Source of the DNA: Gracilaria gracilis
Lineage: Eukaryota; Rhodophyta; Florideophyceae; Gracilariales; Gracilariaceae
Assembly (NCBI GenBank): GCA_030374805.1
Contig: JARGSG010000113.1
Location: 1-64,000, forward strand
Direction: 5' to 3'
DNA length: 64,000 bases
The notes beneath the pieces were generated by a model that was given only the letters and a program-made list of their open reading frames with translations, did no database searches and was not told the origin of the DNA. The position numbers and the translations under genes are program-made. This document shows positions 20,800 through 30,284 of this stretch, piece after piece. Positions within the stretch are counted from its first letter, which is position 1. Every line of letters begins with the position of its first letter.

Positions 20800-22971
20800 C
20801 TACGCTAACCGTTCGGTGTTTTCCTGCTCCTCCTGAGCGGGACTGTCTTTCTCCAAAATTGGTGTTTCCTCGACGAAATGAACCTGAGATGGTGATGGTT
20901 GAGCTTGTACCCTCTTTCCAGATCCATATAGGTTACGGTGGTTTTGCTGCCTGGCACTGATCAGATGTTCCCGCACCCCTGGGGGTATTTTGTCACATCT
21001 GTTCGCCAGATGATATGGCGATAAACAGAGCCACCAGACCAATCCACCTGTCTGAGGATCACGCATTGCCATAAAGGTAGGTCGGGTAACCGGATTGGTC
21101 GGTGCTGTAGCATATGAAGATACTTGCGAACGACCCGTTGAGGTTTGCTGAGTGCTCGCCGCACTTTGTGGCGACCTTACCGAGGTTGGCGGTACTGTCG
21201 ACGACCAATTACCAATAGAGGTGGCTCGTGACTGAGCCTGCGGCGCAGTCACGAGATGAACCGCCATCCCGGTTGGTACGCGAATGAGCGAATCACCCTC
21301 TGAGGTAGTGCTTTCTTCTAGCTCCAATACTGACCGTTTCGGTTTATCCTTTGAGGTATGGGACGCCGACGGCTTCTTTCCGTGACGGAGAGTGTCGCCT
21401 AGTCCCTGGGCATAACGGGCAAGCCCATTATAGTCCACCTTACGGTTGTTTGCCAGGTAGTTGCGTACCTGCGAACGGATCGCTTTGTCAACATTGTCGG
21501 CGAAAAGCGACTTTAACCTACTAGTGGTAAAGACATTACCGCATCAGGTGGCCAGATTCCAAAGGCCCAACGAGAATTCCATTTCGGTTTGGCTGGAGCG
21601 CTAGCGATATGCCTGCACCTCAGCGTAACCTTCTTGGATAACCTCATCGGTAGCGTAAGTTTCCAGCATGAAAATAACCACTTCTGGGTACGTCTCTAGC
21701 ATCTCGGTCCCTTCTTCATCAACCGCCAGGGTATTTCCAAGGAGCCTGCCTTGCAGCAAGTGGTAAGCTTGACCTTTAAGGTAAAACTGGAATAACCACA
21801 TGGCAGCACCTTCGGAAAACTCATTTTGGTCACATGCAATCTTGAACTTCTGCAGAAACTCAATTACCGCAATGGGATCATCACCTGTGAAAGTAGTATC
21901 ACCCATCTGGAAGCTGAGCTTCTTATGGTGCTTGGTGATCTTCTGCGCAACCTCTTGAGTGTAAGCAGAGGATCGGTTTCTCAACCGATATGACCTATAA
22001 TCAACTGCTTTGGTGAAAATATCGTTCAGCGGCTGACGCACCTCTAGGGTTGTATCGGTGTCCGAATCCGAGTCGAACGACTCGTACCGTTTCTTCTTAC
22101 CTTTCCGGTTTCTCTTTGACGACTTCTTCGCCAACCGGTTCGGTCTCTTCTGGCGTCTACCTTTACGGTCATCATCCGACGATGAACCAGTATCGGTATC
22201 GGAGCTCGAGGAATCGGGGTCAGAGTCGTAGCCGCAATTCTTTCCCTTTTTCCTCCTCCTTTCTTAACCCTTGCGGTTTCTTCTTCGTCGCCTCTCTTCT
22301 GGGTCAGACGAATCGTCCTCAGGTCCACCAGTCTTGGTGTCTTTTCGAACGTTACCTCCAATGGGTGGCAAGTACACGTCTCGAGGGCCCGTCTCTATAT
22401 GGCCCTCTTGACCTTGCCTCAAACCTTGTAGGTAAGCACTATCGGCCGGAATTGGCTTGATTGGTGCGGAAGAACCGGCAGGGATCCCTTGTGTTATGCG
22501 AGTAACCATATTCATCCTAGGGGTTTTGGCTTCCGCCATTCCTTCAGAAACCCAAAGGTCTTGAACCACTCGGTAGATATGCTCCTGGGCACCCGTTAAG
22601 AGGTATGTTTCAACCAATTAAGGTATGCGTTGAGAGAGCTCGTGCACGGCTCGATCAACCACCAAGCGGGTAACGGCGTCCATGTCTATTGAGGCCATAG
22701 CTTCATTAACCGTAGCGGTAAAAAGAGCTTTTGCTCGATCTTCCAATTGGGGCCAAGGGTCCTCAACCGTTGTCGGCAAATCCTTGTTAGGTTCAGGAGC
22801 CAACGGTGGCTGAGTGCCCGTATCCTTTGAGTTTCCAGCCCGAGGTTGCCGAAGCAGCTTCTTGGGATTATCCAGAATGGGTTTAGCGGCTGATGCCGCA
22901 GCAGAACCCTTGTGGCTAGGTGGCGCGCTAGAGCCACGAGTAATCCTTTTAGGTCTTTCCATAGTGACCAA
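20800..22971 (-). pseudogene. Family B gag region
   Basis: The N-terminal part (22264-22971) is polar and Pro-rich. The middle (21601-22134) contains Lys/Arg/Ser-rich sequence followed by the capsid-like segment VAQKITKHHKKLSFQM, FTGDDPIAVIEFLQKF and EGAAMWLFQFYL, close to family A gag. The C-terminal part (20800-21438) is Ser/Thr-rich, with WWLCLSPYHLANRC in the zinc-knuckle position. Several frames are used. Confidence 0.8.
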
Positions 22972-23109
22972 TAGTGGTATCCAATTGCTTCGCGAGTATT
23001 CTTACGAAACCAAATAGGTGTGTGAACTTCCAGAATCCTTTCGAATGTCTTCTGTTCACCAGTAAAGGTACGACAAAAACCAAGAAACTTCTAAGTCGGG
23101 AGACCAAAA

Positions 23110-23617
23110 TGTCGTACAAATACCGATAAGGTGTGGGGTCCGCCTGGTAGAGAGAGCGCGCGAGGGTTCAACCTGAAGGGGAAAAACACACAACCAATAT
23201 GGTAGTAGGGCACCTGAAACCCGCAGGGGCAAACGGCGGGGCAACTAGTCTAGACCGTGTAGGTGTGCGGTTGTAGACGTCGACGCGCGGTAAAACCTGA
23301 ATAGTAATAGAGTAGCAAGTGACCAAGATGGTATAGTTACTGCCCTAATGGTGCCTAAGTTTACAATACCCGAGGGGGAAGGCGAGGTGCACCACAATAT
23401 ATACAAGGTGCACCAACGCCGATCTCCCATGCGGGCATGACGTCATCGGCTGTGCCCATGACCTACTGTCATGGGCCAGCAATGTTAAGCTAAACTAAAT
23501 TAGAAATTAGGAATTAGAAATTATAAAATACAGAATACCAATTGGGTACAGTGCAGCCAGCAAGGCGCACCAGTAGGCCCACGTGGCACCAACCCATTGA
23601 GGTCTCATTGTACTACA
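23110..23617 (-). repeat. 5' LTR of family B element
   Basis: A 508 bp LTR, TGTCGTAC...TACTACA on the plus strand, with limits set by comparison with the solo LTR at 26663-28023. On the minus strand it is TGTAGTA...ACGACA. Confidence 0.88.
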
Positions 23618-24566
23618 CTTCTACAACTGGGCCACATATTTTGTTGAAGAGACGCAAGAGCTCCGTGGTAATGGAAGGCATTTACTTCTGGTGTTGGACG
23701 GCTACTCTGGCCACATTCAGTTCCGTACGCTCCAGTTCTTCAAAGACAACCGAGTGATCGTGGTAGCACTTCCATCTCATTCTAGCCATATACTCTAGCC
23801 CTTGGAGGTCACTGTCTTTGGCCCATACAAGTCATACTTCCAACGAGAACTCCATCGCATGAGCAGGGTCAAAGTGGTGTTAGACATTTTTGATCTTGTT
23901 GAAGGCATCAATATTGCCTTATCGGAGGCTTTAACAGTCCGTAACATTCGCAGTGGCTTTGAGAAGACTGGAATTTGGGTTCATGCTAAGGCTGGTCCCG
24001 ATGTGACTGGTATTGCATTCTCCGATTTATGGGTTCCTCGCGAAGGTTCGGATGATGTGACGGTTGACTACTTGGTTGACACTTACCTCAAGAATTCTTG
24101 TTCACTTGTGCTGGAGTCAGACGTTGATGAAAGTGGTACGGTGAAAGTGAGAACAGCATATGGAGCCCATCGGACCGCAAGCAGTGTTCTAGAAGCTCTT
24201 CGCAAACGCAGCTCCGGGTCTCGCACGTACGAAAATAACGCAGAACTTCAGCACCTTGCTGAGCTCGCTCCTCGCCGAAGGGCGCTGATGGATCATCTGA
24301 CTTCGACGCGCGCCGAGCGTCGTCAAATCGCCGCTGCTCGTGCCACTCGCCAACGTGCGTTGAATACCATCGTGTCAAGGGAGGTACTGAACACGGAAGC
24401 TGGATCGCAGGATGCAGGCGGTGACGCTGCTGAGATAGAGGTTTTGGATTGCACCCTGGCTTGGGATGCCTCAGGAAAAGCAGAATTAATGATCTGTTTT
24501 GGGCCAATGTATCTGTTCTGCCCATCTAGACGCGTGCCGAACACGAGCGACAGAATAAAATTATAG
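23618..24566 (+). pseudogene. pogo/Tigger-like DDE transposase, 5' truncated
   Basis: The translated sequence shows the core of a DDE_1 superfamily transposase of the Tc1/mariner-pogo group: HLLLVLDGYSGH with the second catalytic Asp near 23697, VALPSHSSHIL followed by PLEVTVFGPYKSYFQREL, and the late FEKTGIWVH block. These enzymes cut and paste DNA transposons. One in-frame TAG interrupts near 23797, right before PLEVTVF. A Ser/Arg-rich tail ends at 24566. The N-terminal half is absent because the family B element interrupts the gene at 23617 and its other side has been lost. Confidence 0.75.
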
Positions 24567-24939
24567 GCGAAAACACCTCCGTTTTGGATGGTGAAGTGTT
24601 TCTTCTAGAACTTTGTTTCCTTTCATTGCTAGGCACTCTTGTCCAGTACTAGCAGAGCCAGTACGTAGCGCTTTTAAATGAGTGATTGATCGAAAAGTTT
24701 CGTCAAGAATATGGAAGAGTGCGGCTCGTTCAATGTCGAGGTTTGGTCTGGTGAAGCGTTTGCGACACATTTGAGGTTGAACAGTTACAAAGCCGGGGGC
24801 GGGGGGATCCACCCCAAAAGTGTTCTCGTTTAGTCCGATTTCCCTAAAAAAATCAATCGAAAGAATTGTTTTAGGACGGCGTTTGCACTATGTTTTGACA
24901 GCGTATACACGTCATCGTACGTGGTGTCACCCCCGGTCC

Positions 24940-25640
24940 TAAAACTCACCGGCTACTGTTTTAGGCTTTGGTCGTGGTCTAACCGGTGGGGATGCCCTAA
25001 ACATTACCCGTATATGCTCCGCATGAGTATGAGCAGTGAAGTCTACAGCCTCGTCGTCCCATGTTCCGTTGGTTTGCTCGCCTTCATCACGCATCTCTTG
25101 CATCGGTGCACAAGAAATTAAAACTATTCGAGAAATACAATCCTCGTTGCCTCTCTCATGCAACCAAGCCGTGGCAGCATTTTACTAAGCAAAAAGTCCA
25201 ATATAATGTACGCTATTGCAGGTCCACCCGTCGTATATGATAGCACCACACCGCGCCGCTTTTAGATCTTTAGCAATTTTTTTTTCACGATCTCGGTTAG
25301 CTTGATGATAACCTCTCGTGCTGTCTTTCGAGCAAACTGCTCTTTATGTGGTGAGAAAAAACGAAGCATTTTATCTTCGACAACAGATATAGGTATGATT
25401 CTGAATACAATTAGTTGGATGTATTCGTACAAAGCTTTGTCTTCTCGTGTAATCATTGTAACAAAAAGAGCAAAAAAGGTTCTTATGGTTGTGATGCTGC
25501 TCTTCTTCAACATTTGCTTCATATAGGCGCAAAAAAGAATCAGTATCACCGCTGGACAGGCAGCTTTTCAAATGATGGTATGGGTTTCGGAACCCAGTGT
25601 TCTTTTCAAAACACTATTTCTTGGTTGGTCGCTCAACAGA
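24940..25640 (-). pseudogene. hAT-superfamily transposase, N-terminal half
   Basis: Minus-strand reading gives, in more than one frame, a His/Cys BED-type region (about 25500-25600), then PISVVEDKMLRFFSPHKEQF with a following helical stretch, then a GAIIYDGWTCNSVHYIGLFA block near 25190-25250 carrying the first catalytic Asp of hAT enzymes, and finally FTAHTHAEHIRVMF near 24970. The order matches hAT transposases, which leave 8 bp duplications. At least one frameshift separates the parts and the C-terminal dimerisation domain is not found. No terminal repeats were located. Confidence 0.6.
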
Positions 25641-25739
25641 ACTCGCTTGGGCACTTGTACACTAAGTATTGTTCAGATATGTTGCTTCCATGTTTTCCTG
25701 TAATCGTTTTGGTTCGTTCCGCACAAACGTTGCTATGAC

Positions 25740-26657
25740 GTTAACAATGTCTTTTGTGGTTCCACTTTTTTCAATATCTGGCACCGTGTAGACGTGAGCG
25801 TGTTGATTGACAATTCAAGAGCTTTTATAACGTTGGAGGCCACAGGGTTCACAATCATCGTCAGCTGTCTTCATGTACCTGAGGTCCGATTCTGCGTTAC
25901 TACGTTCGCTATCGAGACCTTTCCGCAGTATAAGGCCCGTATCGGTCGGTTAGCCATAAATGTAGACAAACACCAATCAAGAAGTAACGCTTTTCTCGGC
26001 AATGGCACGCAAGGTTCCTGAGATAGACCACCATGTACTATACCAACGTCTAGCTAGGAAACCAAGTAAGGGGCTATCTAAACACCTACAGTAAGAACCA
26101 ACCCCAGTAACACGCTAAAGCCCTACGCATGGTAACTAGCGATGAAGAGTTAATTTTTCTTTACCAGAATTTTACACCATGCTACCATAATCGCACCAGA
26201 GTTGCGAAGCCTTCCATATCATTTGCAATGGCCTTGACCTGACGCTACTCAATCATTCACGTAATCCAAACCCAGTATAACTGAAAACGCATCGCCAAAT
26301 AAATCAAGCACATTACATTCTTATAGTGTTCTTCAATGTAGATATGTCTTCCGGAGAAAGAAGACCTGGTATCAACCAGTCGTCAAGTTTGGCAGTCGTT
26401 GAGTTAAGGCACATATCAGCATCTGGTTCGACATTGTGCAAATGTATAGATGTTCGTCTATTTCAAGCACCTGCTTGGCACAGTAAGGTTTGTGTGATGC
26501 TCTGTATCTACGTTGCCTTACCTTGCCTATCTTCTCCAGCGTTTTACAAACCTTCATATATTCATTATCAATAAAAATTTTATAAAGCTACAAATAACAA
26601 GGACGTACAAAGTGTAGTACAAATGGAATCTTAAATTCATTTTTACAAATTCGTACA
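25740..26657. other. Unassigned AT-rich sequence
   Basis: No protein or repeat recognised; contains one copy of the AGAAT target at 26658-26662. Confidence 0.4.
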
Positions 26658-26662
26658 AGAAT

Positions 26663-28023
26663 TGTAGTAAAAATACCAATAAGGTATGGGGTTCGCCTGG
26701 TAGAGGGAGCGCGCGAGGTCTCAACCTAAAAGGGAAACACACACAACCAATAGGGTAGTGGGGCACCTGAAACCCGCAAAAACAAACGCCGATGCAACTA
26801 ATCTCTACCTGGTGTATGGTAGTAGAAATCAAAGCGCGGTAAAACCTGAATAGTAAAAGGGTAGCTAGTGACCAAGATAGTATAGTTTCTGCTCTAATAG
26901 TCTCTGATTTTACAATACCAAAGGGGAAAGTCGGGATGCACCACAACACATACAAAGTGCACAGAGCCCTATCTCCCGTGCCAAAATGAGGTCATCGGCT
27001 GCGCTCATGACCGGCTGTCATGAACAAGCAGTTTGAAGTTAAATTAAATTATAAATTAGAAACCATAAACTATTGTGGAGTCACAACTTTGACATGAAAA
27101 GGGCAGGCTTACGAAGACGTTCGGAATATTCCCTTCAATATAGTAGCACAGCAAATGGAGCACTTTGGGAATGACAGAGCTAAACACGGTTTAAATTCGA
27201 GGTCAAACCGACACAACAAGCGTCAGAGCGTTGATACCAGCCGGTAGTCGGAGAGATCCACGTATTCACACGGACACGAGATGAGTCCTCGAAAGATAGT
27301 AGCACGGCAACGACAAAGTGTCGTAGAAGAACCACTGAGAAGAGGGCAGAAAGGCAAACCGAAAAAGGGAAGAAAGAGAACCACCAGACTGGGAAAAGGA
27401 GTGAGAAATTAGAACAAACCCAATTCAGAGGCGGGTATACGACAATAGGTCGAAACGAGACCCACCAATAGTGGTTATACTCTGAGCGTCACAAAGGTGG
27501 GTAACTATATGTGAACAACACGGTCATCACTCCGTTTGGATGTAAACAATCCGCGAGGGCGTGATAGCTAGAGCCAGAAGCATTTGTTTGGCCAGAGGAA
27601 ATGCACTTGGGGGAGCAGGGCTCAACCCTCTAAGTACTGAGCTCGGCGCGCTACTGACAGTGGGTGCGCCGGGCAAAATAATCTATAAAACATCTAAGTA
27701 GATACAGCAATGCTGGATGCACTGCCTCCGACATACCCGTGCTACACGTGTGCTATTCACACCCGCTAAGCGGCGCCTAAAGCCATGCAATTCACGTGTA
27801 CATCTGTGGAAATTCTCTCAGCGAGGCGACACGCTAATAGCGGTGCAGCTCATATATATCTACTAACGCATAATGCGGAAATTAACTAAGTCCTTCAAAT
27901 CGCTTCCAAGGCGTGTTGTCCTTCAATTATAGAATGGAGAATACCAATTGGGTGCAGTGTGGCCAGTAAGGCGCACAGGTAGGACCACATTGCATCAACC
28001 CACTGAGGTCTCATTTTACTACA
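26663..28023 (-). repeat. Solo LTR of family B, split by a nested LTR
   Basis: TGTAGTAAAA...TTTTACTACA is closely similar to the LTR at 23110-23617 on both sides of an inserted 852 bp block (27074-27925). Without the insert its length is about 504 bp. It is flanked by a perfect 5 bp duplication, AGAAT at 26658-26662 and 28024-28028, so it is the product of LTR-LTR recombination of a full insertion. Confidence 0.93.
27074..27925. repeat. Nested solo LTR of a further family (D)
   Basis: An 852 bp block, TGTGGAGT...GTCCTTCA, interrupts the family B solo LTR. It has TG...CA ends and flanks ACTAT (27069-27073) and ATTAT (27926-27930), which agree at four of five bases, consistent with an old target duplication. 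It holds no coding region and has no second copy in the window; orientation is not determined. Confidence 0.75.
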
Positions 28024-28727
28024 AGAATATATTCACAAACACAAGTTCATTCTCACTAGTCGATAGCTTTCGTGGTTTCTCCATCCCATAATTTAGCTTC
28101 GACTCTTAAATGGCTGTAGAGGCCGACAAAGCCATATCTTACGCCTCTTTCTGCGCTGCAGACCAGCATTCTTTCCACACAACGATTAATTTACGGTCTC
28201 TCAGAAACCAAAGCGACTTTCACATGTTCTCCGCTGCTTTCATTTTCTTGTTCTCGGACTTTGTCGTGGATCGCAACGTAATCGTATCGCTATCAGTGTC
28301 GCGTAGATTCATCAAAAGCGCGCAAACCTCTCACGAACAAACAAGTTAGTTGTTGCAATGTTTGCCAGAGATGAATAAAACTTACAATTCTCGCTCTCAA
28401 TGCATCCTGCACTCTGTTTTGGCCACCTCCAATAAATGTTTCGATACTTTGCGGTCGCTGTTCTCCCTTCCTTCGAATCTAGATAGAAGAAGAAGAAAAG
28501 CGTTCTCCTTCTTCGTCGGTTGCAGTTTAGCCCAGAACAAACCGAGCAGCAATCTTGAGCATATTAAAGTCTTCATTCAACGTAAAGCTACCGATCGTTC
28601 CAAAATTCTTCTTTCCCCCAGAAAGATGGATGAAATCATTGGCTATCTGCAGCTTTACATACTCCTGTGCGGCAAAAAAAATGGATTAAATGATAAAATT
28701 GTGCATATGTAGGAAGACAATTGGTGG
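28024..28727. other. Unassigned sequence
   Basis: Short frames only; nothing recognised. Confidence 0.35.
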
Positions 28728-29795
28728 TTAGGTGACTGACTTGTTTGACGTGAACGTTTCGCAATCGATGCCTCTCTTACTTTTGCTACTTCTGAGTTCT
28801 GTGATAGCGAGGTTCATTGAAATCCAAAACACGGCTAGAATGCGTCTTACGGAAATTACTATCATTCTTGTTCCAAAAATTGAACAAATTACCTCCCGCA
28901 AATTGGCTTCCAATCCCGTATCACCGAAAGAACGCTTTCCTTCTATCTTTTGATTGATTTCCCTAAGCTCATGCAGCACCTGCATTCTCCACTCAATGCC
29001 ATCCATGACTGCCTCCTCCAGAACGTTTGACATTTCATGCAGAAGATGCTTTAAATTTTCCTCCATCGAGTTCGCCGTTAGCACAATTTCAGGAAATCTA
29101 AACTGCTGAATGGCAACTGCCGTAACCGGGCCACTTGATCTTCGCGCTCCCCCTGCTGACCTCGTTGGAGTTGCTGGCGATGTTACTCCTGGCGGGGGTA
29201 CTAATCTAGACGATGTTGCACTCATAGGTACTGGTTGAGGCACTGTTTCTATATCTCCTGGTGCTCGCGATGCCGTCGAGATGGTATTTACTACTTGCAG
29301 TCGGGCTCCTCTTTCTGACTCTGCACGGCGTGGTAGATGTGCCTGTCTTGATCGTTTCAGTGAAGTGTCCGACAAGACTAGAGGGGCGGACGATGCTTGT
29401 GTCTGTTGGAAGTTTGGAGAAAGCGAAAGTGATACAGGTACAGATATTTGTTGCAAACCTGGTAAAGTATGCAAACTAGAGGCAATTGGAGGTGTTTCAA
29501 TTGCATCGGGAATGTCTCCAACTTTAACTGGCGTACGAGCTTTTCTAAAAGACGCAGTCCGCGAAGGTGAATTTGAAAGTGCATTCTTAAGTCCGGGAGG
29601 ATTTGCGGTTGATTTACGCGAATCACTTTCTGTATCATTCCGACAAGCGGGAGCTAGGAGAAGTGGGGCCCTCGACGATTTCGAGGATGCTTGCTTTGTT
29701 CTCACGAGTCCTGAACATATTCTGGCCTTCCTGCTCGGCGTTATATTTCTCTTCTTCGTGACTAGAGTTCTGACTCCTTTCTCTGGAGTTCGCAC
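28728..29795 (-). CDS. Ser/Pro-rich protein of unknown function, 355 aa frame
   Basis: One uninterrupted frame predicts a basic, Ser/Pro/Thr-rich and probably disordered N-terminal 210 residues (many short SP and TP motifs), followed by a helical segment (NSMEENLKHLLHEMSNVLEE, RMQVLHELREINQKIEG) with coiled-coil character, and a hydrophobic C-terminal stretch (VISVRRILAVFWISMNL). No known domain is recognised. It runs divergently from the Plavaka-like transposase remnants at 30.3-33.1 kb and could be their partner frame, as second genes are usual in CACTA-related elements, or the remains of a host gene. Start taken at the first ATG of the frame. Confidence 0.45.
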   Translation of the reverse strand: MRTPEKGVRTLVTKKRNITPSRKARICSGLVRTKQASSKSSRAPLLLAPACRNDTESDSRKSTANPPGLKNALSNSPSRTASFRKARTPVKVGDIPDAIETPPIASSLHTLPGLQQISVPVSLSLSPNFQQTQASSAPLVLSDTSLKRSRQAHLPRRAESERGARLQVVNTISTASRAPGDIETVPQPVPMSATSSRLVPPPGVTSPATPTRSAGGARRSSGPVTAVAIQQFRFPEIVLTANSMEENLKHLLHEMSNVLEEAVMDGIEWRMQVLHELREINQKIEGKRSFGDTGLEANLREVICSIFGTRMIVISVRRILAVFWISMNLAITELRSSKSKRGIDCETFTSNKSVT

Positions 29796-29826
29796 CGACC
29801 TTCTTGCAAATGAAGATGATTCTTAA

Positions 29827-30284
29827 TTCTTTTTTCGGTGTCGCCCGTTCAACCATGGCGAAGACGGAGCTCACAAACTCCAACAAAGTTCACAGAATCC
29901 AGTTGTCGAACGCGATGAATCGAAAGTTGTACGCAATTTGTACGGCATGTAAATGAATGGCTAGAAAAACCAACAGCGTCAGGGGCTGCAGAAAAACCGG
30001 TACAAAAAGAAAGTTATGTCTCGCAAACATTTCTTTCGAAGCTAATGCTACTACAATAAACTCCCTGACTTTGCGAGTGAAACATGAGTCAAGAAACCAC
30101 TACCCTTTCTTCCATAATCGAGGTGGTAAAAGTTGAGTCATTGTGAACCTACGTGTTCCAGTGTAAGGTGTGCCCAAAACGATATCAAAATAAAGTTACT
30201 CTTGGTCCCCTCATAAGCCGTTCTCATCCAAAAACGTAGAGCAACAGTTATGCTTTTGCAAGGAAAGGGGAGAAAGACAACGAT
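29827..30284. other. Divergent intergenic stretch
   Basis: Lies between the minus-strand frame ending 5' at 29795 and plus-strand frames from 30285. No motif recognised. Confidence 0.35.

Larger units (their letters stand above)
20735..23617 (-). mobile_element. Ty3/gypsy element (family B), 5' half only
   Basis: Minus-strand element with its 5' LTR at 23110-23617, a primer-binding-like site and gag at 20800-22971. The sequence ends abruptly near 20735 against GC-rich host-like DNA, before any protease or RT, so the 3' half and 3' LTR are missing. The right flank begins CTTCT inside a pogo-like transposase gene. A full solo LTR of the same family is at 26663-28023. Gag is split into about four frames. 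It is plainly a truncated fossil. Confidence 0.85.
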
